From Candidatus Iainarchaeum sp. (GTDB lineage: Archaea; Iainarchaeota; Iainarchaeia; Iainarchaeales; Iainarchaeaceae), in the NCBI GenBank assembly GCA_013331625.1, contig DUGC01000044.1, positions 1 through 18,876 of the forward strand: 18,876 bases of DNA. The letters run 5' to 3'. Position numbers and translations under genes: made by a program. The notes under the pieces are model-generated. The model ran no database searches. It worked only from the letters and a program-made list of their open reading frames with translations, and had not been told where the DNA came from. The first letter of the stretch is position 1, and every line of letters starts with the position of its first letter. Positions 1-5,563 of this stretch are shown here, in pieces.

Positions 1-677
1 TTTACAAATATCCCTTCCTCAACCCTATAGCCCGGCATCGGCGTGTACCTGATCTTGAGGCCATTCCTTTTCAGGACATTGTAGAATTCGAAAGTACTTT
101 CACGGCTGTGAGCAGTGTAAGGCGAAAAAGCAGCCTGCCTTTGCTGCCTGAACTTTTCGTCAAAAATGTAATTGTCAATGAATTTTTTGGTGGCATAAAG
201 GGTCGTGTATCCGATCACCTTGCCCTGCAGGTCATTGACTGCAATGTGCAGGTAAGGAGTATTTGCCTCACCTACTTTGCTTAGATTTTTTAGAAATTTC
301 CGGAGATCGGGTATGCTGGCCAGACAATTGAGGCGCATGTTCCCAAGCTCATCGGGAGTGCGCCCGGAGTATTCATAAAAGGGATGATTATGCAGGCTTG
401 ACTTTGAGCCGAGCGGTATGCTTCCCTCAACCGCGTTATGCCTGCTTTTTTTCGTAATGTTCTCAAGGCTGCCTGCCCTGCGCCACTTTGCAAATGCAAC
501 CTCATTTTGCGCTGAGCCTGTTGCTGCAAGAGCATTCTCAATGCGCTCTTTGGCGCTGGCCGGCATGCGTTGCGCAAAAGCTTTCCTATAATGTGCTTTC
601 AGGCCAGGATTTAGCAATGAAAATCCGATTACTGGCACTGCCACCTTTTTCAGGAAATTTCTGCGTGAAAGTGACAT
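1..677 (-). CDS. Tat-exported protein with an HxHP motif (3' part beyond window)
   Basis: I read this frame directly on the reverse strand: 225 complete codons from the ATG at 677-675 to the left edge with no stop, so the protein is C-terminally truncated here. The N-terminus has the twin-arginine motif SRRNFLKK (residues 4-11), then an uncharged stretch (about 12-26) ending near KAHYRK, which is a classic Tat signal for folded export. The mature part is soluble, with no further membrane helix. Residues 96-99 are HNHP, followed by SIPD (121-124); H-x-H-P followed by S-x-x-D is the metal-binding signature of JAB/MPN proteins, but the spacing here (21 residues) is longer than usual and I cannot assign the catalytic glutamate, so this is only a suggestion. 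A TATA-like box 26 bp before the ATG implies a leaderless mRNA. Function unknown; reality of the gene is well supported, the family call is weak. Confidence 0.8.
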   Translation of the reverse strand, partial: MSLSRRNFLKKVAVPVIGFSLLNPGLKAHYRKAFAQRMPASAKERIENALAATGSAQNEVAFAKWRRAGSLENITKKSRHNAVEGSIPLGSKSSLHNHPFYEYSGRTPDELGNMRLNCLASIPDLRKFLKNLSKVGEANTPYLHIAVNDLQGKVIGYTTLYATKKFIDNYIFDEKFRQQRQAAFSPYTAHSRESTFEFYNVLKRNGLKIRYTPMPGYRVEEGIFV

Positions 678-698
678 GTACAACTAAGAGGATTATTC

Positions 699-707
699 TA
701 TATTTAA
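699..707 (-). promoter_or_regulatory. TATA-like box for the Tat-exported protein
   Basis: Reverse-strand TTAAATATA, centred 26 bp upstream of the ATG at 677. That is the usual archaeal TATA-to-start-site distance, so transcription would begin at or next to the start codon. Confidence 0.5.
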
Positions 708-771
708 GGCATGACGATAGGAACCCACCCTAAAAAAATTCCGGCACTTTTTGCAGAAGGACATACAGGGA

Positions 772-781
772 TAATATAAAA
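772..781 (+). promoter_or_regulatory. Strong TATA-like box with no obvious gene
   Basis: TAATATAAAA preceded by a purine-rich GGGA is one of the best TATA matches in the window. A start site about 26 bp downstream falls near 803, but no credible coding start follows until the antitoxin at 1051. Confidence 0.4.
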
Positions 782-1020
782 GCACAAATACTTGGACAAA
801 AATATCAGCGGCCTTTTTACTTACCAGCCCGTTCGAAAAATGCACATCACCCCTCAAAGTGCCCAAACACGCAAAATCTTGGACAGCGGCGCAGGTGGCA
901 CTCCAACCGGAAAACAGCTAGCCTGTAGCAAACGGCGGATTTTTGATATTCCCGCCTTGAAGCCCTGCGGAAATGAAAAGGCTCACACTGGCTACATTCG
1001 GAGCAATCAGAAGGCAAGTG

Positions 1021-1026
1021 TTAAAA
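1021..1026 (+). promoter_or_regulatory. Possible TATA-like box of the antitoxin
   Basis: TTAAAA centred about 27 bp before the antitoxin ATG at 1051. Weak but correctly placed for a leaderless transcript. Confidence 0.3.
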
Positions 1027-1050
1027 GGGGGTTTGGGAGTATATTTTTCT

Positions 1051-1188
1051 ATGGAAACCATAACGATCTCAAAATCCGAATACGAAAGCCTCAAAAAGAA
1101 GGCCAGATTTGCAGATGATGTGCTTGTACAGCTGGAAAGCAGCTTCAATGATATGAAGGAAGGCCGGGTCAGGAAATGGTCTCACTGA
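1051..1188 (+). CDS. Small RelB/VapB-like antitoxin
   Basis: A 45-aa protein starting METITISKSEY. The pattern (short beta strand with the ETITIS motif, then K-x-E-Y-E-x-L-K-K-K-A, then a long amphipathic helix with LVQLESS and a basic GRVRKW tail) matches the short antitoxins common in archaea beside RelE-like toxins. Family knowledge: the N-terminal strand-helix part dimerises and binds DNA, and the C-terminal part wraps the toxin. An upstream in-frame extension to 973 exists but is not antitoxin-like, so I start at the second ATG; GGGAG lies 11 nt upstream. Its stop overlaps the last codons of the oppositely oriented toxin gene by 7 bp, which is unusual because such pairs are normally co-directional. 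That it neutralises this toxin is inference from adjacency. Confidence 0.65.
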   Translation: METITISKSEYESLKKKARFADDVLVQLESSFNDMKEGRVRKWSH

Positions 1189-1490
1189 ATCATTCCCGCT
1201 AACGTTTTATATGCATCCAAATTCCTGATTATGGTATCAATGATTCTTTGCTGCCCTTTCTTATCGCCAAAAGCTGCGATTAGTACCTTGCGCAATTCAG
1301 GGTAAATCAGATAATAGAGGCGTTTATCCTCAAATTTCTTTTCCCGGAACCACTCAAAATGAAGGGGCTTTCCCGTGAATGGATTGCCGGCAAGCTTTGT
1401 AACAGTTTTCCTGACCCACGCCTGTTCTCTCTTGTCCAATGACTCAAACCGTTTTGCAAAAGTTTCTGTTTCAATAATTTCAAATGGCAT
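1182..1490 (-). CDS. RelE/ParE-family toxin-like protein
   Basis: A 102-aa basic protein. It follows the RelE/ParE plan: an N-terminal strand (MPFEIIETETFAKRFE), two helices with SLDKREQAWVRKTVTKL, the NPFTGKPLHF turn (about 37-46) that corresponds to the family's 'NP..GK.L' signature, then strands with KRLYYLIYP and KVLIAAFG, and a C-terminal helix. RelE enzymes cleave mRNA at the ribosome and ParE inhibits gyrase; I cannot tell which applies because the active residues vary. I chose the ATG at 1490 because an alternative at 1520 falls inside the TATA-like box. The gene is divergent from valS (100 bp between starts) and convergent with the antitoxin. It has no independent T-run terminator before the antitoxin gene, so transcripts of the two should overlap. 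Confidence 0.75.
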   Translation of the reverse strand: MPFEIIETETFAKRFESLDKREQAWVRKTVTKLAGNPFTGKPLHFEWFREKKFEDKRLYYLIYPELRKVLIAAFGDKKGQQRIIDTIIRNLDAYKTLAGMIQ

Positions 1491-1518
1491 GTGACCATCA
1501 CAAATACGCCAAAATACC

Positions 1519-1527
1519 ATTTTAATA
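1519..1527 (-). promoter_or_regulatory. TATA-like box of the toxin gene
   Basis: Reverse-strand TATTAAAAT, centred 33 bp upstream of the toxin ATG at 1490; implies a leader of only a few bases. Confidence 0.45.
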
Positions 1528-1548
1528 CCTATTCTGTTGAATTCTTAG

Positions 1549-1558
1549 TATTTGAATA
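1549..1558 (+). promoter_or_regulatory. Possible TATA-like box of valS
   Basis: TATTTGAATA, centred about 37 bp before the ATG at 1590. Imperfect match; the 100-bp interval is shared with the divergent toxin promoter. Confidence 0.35.
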
Positions 1559-1589
1559 TCCCCGAATTGAAACAAAAAAAGTGTATTTC

Positions 1590-4097
1590 ATGGCTCAAAA
1601 ATCAGGCAGTACAAAGCTCAGGCACATTGACGAGGCGATGCAGCAGGCGGAAAAAAAATCCGCACCGAATGCCTCAGCGGCCAACGAGTTTTTGGCAATT
1701 GAAAGGAAATGGCAGGGCAAATGGGAAGAGGATGGCATTTATGCTTTTGACCCCGATTCAAAAGCGCAGGTGTTCAGCATTGACACCCCTCCCCCGACGG
1801 TTTCGGGCAGGATGCATTTAGGGCATGCATTCTCATACGTGCAGGCGGACTTCATAGCGCGCTACAAGCGCATGAACGGCTTTAATGTGTTCTATCCTTT
1901 CGGCCTTGATGACAACGGCCTTGCAACGGAGCGGCTTGTCGAAAAGAGCCGCAACATCCGCGCAAGGAATTTTTCGCGCGGGCAGTTCATCGCGATATGC
2001 CTTGAGGAGACGAAAAAATATGAGGGCCTGATGGTCAACGACTTTAAGGGCGTGGGCCTGAGCGTTGACTGGTCGCTTATTTACCGCACGATCGATTCTT
2101 TTGCGCGCAAGGCCAGCCAGAGGAGCTTTATTGAAATTTACAAAAAGGGCAGGGCATACCGCAAGGAAGCGCCGAGCATGTGGTGCCCCACGTGCGAGAC
2201 AGCGATCGCGCAGGCAGAGCTTGAGGATGCCGGGCTTGAGAGCACTTTCAATGAAATAGCATTCAGGCTCGAGGACGGCAAGGACCTCATTATTGCAACC
2301 ACAAGGCCGGAGCTGCTTTCAAGCTGCGTTGCGGTGTTCATAAACCCTGATGACAAAAGGAAAAAGGGGCTTTTGGGAAAGAGTGCGAAGGTGCCGCTCT
2401 TTAACCACTCTGTCCCGGTCCTTGAGGATAAAAGGGTCGATATCGCCAAAGGCACCGGCGTTGTGATGTGCTGCACATTCGGGGACCAGACGGATATGGA
2501 GTGGTATTTTGCATATAACCTGCCGCTTCGCATGAGCTTTACCCCTGATGGCAAGATGACGGCTCTTGCGGGCAGATATGAGGGGAAGAAAATCAAGGAT
2601 GCAAGAAAAGAGGTTATTGCTGACCTGAAAGCTGCAGGCCTGCTGGTTTCACAAAAGCCCATAATGCATGCCGTGAAGGTCCATGAGCGGTGCAAGACCG
2701 AAATTGAGATAATGAACGCAAAGCAGTGGTTCATAAAGTACCTTGACCTCAAGGAAAAATTCCTGGAAATGGGCCGCGGGCTAAAATGGCACCCACAGCA
2801 CATGAGGGTGCGCTATGAGAACTGGATCAATGGGCTGCAATGGGACTGGAGCCTTTCGCGACAGCGTTTTTTTGGCGTCCCTTTCCCCGTGTGGTATTGT
2901 GAAAAGTGCGGCGAAACCATAATGGCGGATGAAAAGCAGCTCCCTGTTGACCCCTTGCAGGACAAGCCCCCTATGCAAAAATGCCCCAAGTGCGGATCTG
3001 GAGGATTCATCGCTGAAAAGGATGTGATGGACACATGGGCAACCTCATCCCTCACCCCGCAGATCAATGCAAAGTGGATGGAGGATGAAAAGCTTTACAG
3101 GAAAATATTCCCGATGTCGCTGCGGCCGCAGGCCCACGACATCATCACTTTGTGGGCGTTCAATACAATAGTGAAAAGCCATTTCCATGCAGATTCGCTG
3201 CCATGGGATAACATCATGATCTCAGGGCATGCGCTCGACCCAAGGGGGCGGAAGATGTCAAAGAGCCTTGGGAATGTGATCAACCCTCCAGAGATTATTG
3301 AAAAGTATTCTGCGGATATGCTGCGCTACTGGGCTGCTTCAGGCTCGCTTGGGGAGGATCTGCCTTTTGCGGACAAGGAATTTGTCAGCGCGAAAAAATT
3401 CATGACAAAGCTGAAGAACGCCTCGGCATTTGTTGCAACGAAGGCACAAGGGGAGCGTATCGGGAATTTTGAAAATGAGAAAAAGAATTTTACCGGCCTT
3501 GACAGGTGGATTTTGAGCAGGTTTTCAAAGGTGAAGAAGGAAGCTGCGCAGGCACTCGGGGAATATGAGTTTTCAAGGGCGCTTGGCGCGATTAGGAATT
3601 TCTTCTGGCTTGAGTTCGCTGACTTTTATATCGAGGGGGTAAAGCACAGGGTTTACAATGATGCTGACCCGACTGCAAGGGCCGCAAAGCTCACTTTGCT
3701 CAAGGTGAACACTGAACTGCTCAAAATGCTCGCGCCGTATATCCCGCACATCACGGAGGAGATTTTCCAGTCAGATTACGCGCAGTATGCAACCCGCAAG
3801 TCGATACATCTTGAAAAGTGGCCGCGGCCAGAGCCTGAATTCATTGATGAAAAGGCAGAGGCTGCAGGCGAGGCTGCAAAGGGGATAATTTCCGCGCTGC
3901 GCAAATACAAGACCGAAAAAGGGCTTTCAATGAACGCCGAGATCGGTGATGTGCTTGTGTTTACGGAAAAAAATGGAAAGGATCTTGATGGAATCCTTGA
4001 TGATGTGAAGCAGACCATGAAGGCGAAAGGCGTTTTTGTCTCGGACGGGAAGGGAAGCATTGATGCCGGAAACGGGATTACGATTGAAGTCAAATAG
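1590..4097 (+). CDS. valS: Valyl-tRNA synthetase (archaeal type)
   Basis: Class Ia aminoacyl-tRNA synthetase that charges tRNA-Val with valine in the cytoplasm; 835 aa, normal for archaea. The frame is open from 1491, but the segment before MAQKSG is unlike the family and overlaps the toxin promoter, so I start at 1590. Seen: the ATP-binding HIGH-type motif in PPPTVSGRMHLGHA (67-80), a CP1 editing region with TTRPELLSSCVAVF, zinc-type cysteine pairs CPTC, CEKC and CPKC, the tryptophan-rich WINGLQWDWSLSRQR region, DTWATSSLTPQ, and KMSKS (555-559) in GRKMSKSLGN. The anticodon-binding domain follows (HRVYNDA, LAPYIPHITEEIF). The C-terminal tail is short; I see no long terminal coiled coil of the bacterial kind. 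A T-run 40 bp after the stop fits a terminator. High confidence in the family. Confidence 0.97.
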   Translation: MAQKSGSTKLRHIDEAMQQAEKKSAPNASAANEFLAIERKWQGKWEEDGIYAFDPDSKAQVFSIDTPPPTVSGRMHLGHAFSYVQADFIARYKRMNGFNVFYPFGLDDNGLATERLVEKSRNIRARNFSRGQFIAICLEETKKYEGLMVNDFKGVGLSVDWSLIYRTIDSFARKASQRSFIEIYKKGRAYRKEAPSMWCPTCETAIAQAELEDAGLESTFNEIAFRLEDGKDLIIATTRPELLSSCVAVFINPDDKRKKGLLGKSAKVPLFNHSVPVLEDKRVDIAKGTGVVMCCTFGDQTDMEWYFAYNLPLRMSFTPDGKMTALAGRYEGKKIKDARKEVIADLKAAGLLVSQKPIMHAVKVHERCKTEIEIMNAKQWFIKYLDLKEKFLEMGRGLKWHPQHMRVRYENWINGLQWDWSLSRQRFFGVPFPVWYCEKCGETIMADEKQLPVDPLQDKPPMQKCPKCGSGGFIAEKDVMDTWATSSLTPQINAKWMEDEKLYRKIFPMSLRPQAHDIITLWAFNTIVKSHFHADSLPWDNIMISGHALDPRGRKMSKSLGNVINPPEIIEKYSADMLRYWAASGSLGEDLPFADKEFVSAKKFMTKLKNASAFVATKAQGERIGNFENEKKNFTGLDRWILSRFSKVKKEAAQALGEYEFSRALGAIRNFFWLEFADFYIEGVKHRVYNDADPTARAAKLTLLKVNTELLKMLAPYIPHITEEIFQSDYAQYATRKSIHLEKWPRPEPEFIDEKAEAAGEAAKGIISALRKYKTEKGLSMNAEIGDVLVFTEKNGKDLDGILDDVKQTMKAKGVFVSDGKGSIDAGNGITIEVK

Positions 4098-4136
4098 ACA
4101 CGGCCATTCACTTGGGGATATCTGCATGAAACGGGA

Positions 4137-4143
4137 TTTTTTT
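4137..4143 (+). terminator. T-run terminator after valS
   Basis: Seven T residues 40 bp after the valS stop, preceded by ACGGGA. U-tracts are the main intrinsic termination signal in archaea. Confidence 0.45.
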
Positions 4144-4164
4144 GAACAATTGGCCCTGCAAAAC

Positions 4165-4173
4165 TTAATAAAT
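4165..4173 (+). promoter_or_regulatory. TATA-like box of the 174-aa membrane protein
   Basis: TTAATAAAT centred 37 bp before the ATG at 4206. Confidence 0.4.
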
Positions 4174-4205
4174 CCCAAAATCCTAAAGCTGTAAGTGTTT
4201 TGATA

Positions 4206-4730
4206 ATGGGAAAATTCGGGAAAGCCGTTTTGGTGGTTGTAGTTCTCATCGGCGCATATTTCGGGGCGCAGCAGGCAGGGCTTATCGGCAGCAACATTCC
4301 AAGAATCCTTGAGCTTGATGCAAAATACGGGATAGGGGGCTCAAGGCTCGCGCCTGCAACGCTGCAGGAAACGCAGGAGTATGAAAAAGAGCTGCTGGCC
4401 ATCGGGAGCCCGGGCAGTGAACTTGAAAGGGATATCATTGCGATAAAGATTGAGGGCGTAAAAATGCAGCAGGGCATGCTCGGATTTGCGCAGCAGAGGA
4501 AAAAGGTGGACGTGATGAACCCTGACTGCGCAGCAGCGGGGCCTGTGAGGGGCGCACTTCAGCAAGCAAGGGATGCGATCGCGCATGCAAAGGCTGCGCT
4601 TGAAAAAAGAAAACTTATTTCATCCGCGCAGGGGTTTGAATATATAACTTCAGGCGATTTTGAATCCTCGCTCAATTCATCAATAGCGGTGCTTGAAAGC
4701 CAGGCCACCATGCTCGAAAAGCTGTGTTAG
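4206..4730 (+). CDS. Small membrane-anchored protein, unknown function
   Basis: 174 aa; I do not recognise a family. Residues 1-6 are basic (MGKFGK), residues 7-20 form a hydrophobic helix, and the rest is soluble, so the protein is probably held by one N-terminal helix with the body outside. The body is largely helical: heptad-like stretches at about 52-100 (LQETQEYEKELLAI, then IIAIKIEGVKMQQGML) and 117-136 (ALQQARDAIAHAKAALEKRK) suggest a helical bundle or coiled coil. Two cysteines remain (108 and the final residue 174) and could form a disulfide. The start is the ATG at 4206; a TTG two codons earlier is less likely. It has its own promoter and terminator, so it is monocistronic between valS and bud32. 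A loose resemblance to helical substrate-binding or chemoreceptor sensor bodies is not enough for a call. Confidence 0.75.
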   Translation: MGKFGKAVLVVVVLIGAYFGAQQAGLIGSNIPRILELDAKYGIGGSRLAPATLQETQEYEKELLAIGSPGSELERDIIAIKIEGVKMQQGMLGFAQQRKKVDVMNPDCAAAGPVRGALQQARDAIAHAKAALEKRKLISSAQGFEYITSGDFESSLNSSIAVLESQATMLEKLC

Positions 4731-4734
4731 GCGC

Positions 4735-4741
4735 TTTTTTT
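4735..4741 (+). terminator. T-run terminator
   Basis: Seven T residues starting 5 bp after the stop of the 174-aa protein gene, directly before the bud32 promoter. Confidence 0.5.
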
Positions 4742-4744
4742 GCC

Positions 4745-4751
4745 TTTAAAG
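4745..4751 (+). promoter_or_regulatory. TATA-like box and GGTGA site of bud32
   Basis: TTTAAAG centred 27 bp before the ATG at 4775 predicts a leaderless mRNA, yet GGTGA, complementary to the archaeal 16S 3' end, sits at 4766-4770 with a 4-nt spacer. If transcription begins slightly upstream both may be used. Confidence 0.4.
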
Positions 4752-4774
4752 ATGATTGATTTTAAGGTGATTAT

Positions 4775-5386
4775 ATGAAGCTGTTAAAGCAGGGCGCGGA
4801 AGCCAAACTTTTCATTTCAGAATATCTTGGAAAAAAATGCATGGTTAAGGTGCGCGAGCACAAATCATACAGGGAAAAATCGCTCGATGAAAGGATACTC
4901 AAGGGGAGGATGCGCTCGGAGGCAGCACTGCTCTCACGGGCGAAAAAGGCAGGAATCAGGACTCCTGTAATACAAAAAATCGATACAGGGAATTTTTCCA
5001 TTACATGCGAATTCATCGAAGGGAAAACCCTTCGGGAAGAATTGCAGGAAGGCAGCCGCAACGCAAAGGCGCGCTGCAAAAGCCTTGGGGCGCTTGTAGC
5101 AAAGCTGCATTCAAACGGCATTATCCACGGCGACCTCACCACAAGCAATATAATCGTGCACAGGGGCAGGCTTGTCTGCCTCGATTTCGGGCTGGGGGAT
5201 TTTTCCGCAAAGCCCGAGGACAAGGCAGTGGACCTTTTGTGCCTGAAAAAAATGTTCCTCTCCACCCATTTTGCTTTTCTGGAATGCTGGAAGGATGTTG
5301 AGCAGGGGTATTGCCGCAATTATGCTGGCGGGAAGCGCGTGATAGGGCAGATGGCAGCAGTGGAGTCGCGCGCGCGGTATTATTAG
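4775..5386 (+). CDS. bud32: Kae1-associated serine/threonine kinase/ATPase Bud32 (PRPK)
   Basis: 203 aa, the normal size of stand-alone archaeal Bud32. It is the small kinase-fold ATPase of the KEOPS complex, which with Kae1 makes t6A at position 37 of ANN-decoding tRNAs. Seen: the GAEA glycine-loop substitute (7-10), lysine in MVKVREHKSYR (about 25), SLDERILKGRMRSEA which is a Bud32 hallmark, catalytic HGDLTTSNII (118-127), DFGLGDFSAKPEDKAVDL (137-154) with the metal-binding DFG and the family-specific EDKAVDL, and a basic C-terminal tail ending ESRARYY. In many archaea Bud32 is fused to Kae1; here it is separate and no kae1 is visible nearby. It is flanked by T-runs on both sides, so probably transcribed alone. 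Confidence 0.96.
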   Translation: MKLLKQGAEAKLFISEYLGKKCMVKVREHKSYREKSLDERILKGRMRSEAALLSRAKKAGIRTPVIQKIDTGNFSITCEFIEGKTLREELQEGSRNAKARCKSLGALVAKLHSNGIIHGDLTTSNIIVHRGRLVCLDFGLGDFSAKPEDKAVDLLCLKKMFLSTHFAFLECWKDVEQGYCRNYAGGKRVIGQMAAVESRARYY

Positions 5387-5454
5387 CAATACGGCTTGTG
5401 CTCACATCAAGGCAAGCTGCGCGCAGTACTTTTAAAAAAAAAGCGCTGGCTGCA

Positions 5455-5460
5455 TTTTTT
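5455..5460 (+). terminator. T-run, probable bud32 terminator
   Basis: Six T residues about 70 bp after the bud32 stop, following a GC-rich AGCGCTGGCTGC. The remaining interval up to 5563 holds the promoter of the surface operon and no gene I can support. Confidence 0.35.
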
Positions 5461-5510
5461 GGCACGGCGCCCATAATCTCGAAAATTCAGGTTTGCGGAA
5501 AAGAGGCAGT

Positions 5511-5519
5511 TTTTTATAC
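5511..5519 (+). promoter_or_regulatory. TATA-like box of the surface-protein operon
   Basis: TTTTTATAC-type box centred about 48 bp before the ATG at 5564, giving a leader of roughly 20 nt. A second candidate, CTATTATTAG at 5529-5538, lies 30 bp from the ATG and would give a nearly leaderless message. GGGG at 5551-5554 is a weak ribosome site. Confidence 0.4.
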
Positions 5520-5563
5520 CAAAACCGGCTATTATTAGCTGTTTGCTTTAGGGGCAGTGCGCA

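Larger units (their letters stand above)
678..1050. other. 373-bp stretch without a convincing gene
   Basis: It holds the promoter of the leftward Tat gene (699-707), a strong plus-strand TATA-like box (772-781), and about 245 bp that I cannot assign. An open frame covers much of it from a TTG at 792, but its translation is rich in Lys/Arg, Cys and Gly with no family resemblance and it overlaps the antitoxin in another frame. Small inverted repeats are visible: ACAG/CTGT near 913-925 and GGCGG/CCGCC near 934-956. I see no tRNA, C/D-box or H/ACA-box signature. It could be a long leader for the antitoxin gene, a small RNA or a decayed gene. Confidence 0.4.

Noticed and set aside
828..845. GTTCGAA resembling a tRNA T-loop
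   Set aside because: The flanking bases do not form a five-pair T stem, and no acceptor, D or anticodon arms can be placed.
792..1118. 108-codon open frame starting with TTG
   Set aside because: Composition is not protein-like, it needs a TTG start, and it overlaps the more convincing antitoxin in another frame.
1491..1589. N-terminal extension of valS by 33 residues
   Set aside because: The segment is unlike valyl-tRNA synthetases, begins inside the toxin's upstream region and overlaps both divergent promoters; the ATG at 1590 fits better.
2138..2803. 221-codon open frame on the minus strand
   Set aside because: Lies wholly inside valS, which is unambiguous; it is a by-product of the GC-rich codon pattern.
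3776..4477. 233-codon open frame on the minus strand spanning the valS end
   Set aside because: Antisense to valS and to the following gene, rich in Ser/Phe/Pro as expected for a shadow, and it crosses a terminator and a promoter.
5387..5563. Small gene between bud32 and the surface operon
   Set aside because: The only open frames are short, shadow-like and cross the T-run and TATA-like box; I see only regulatory sequence.
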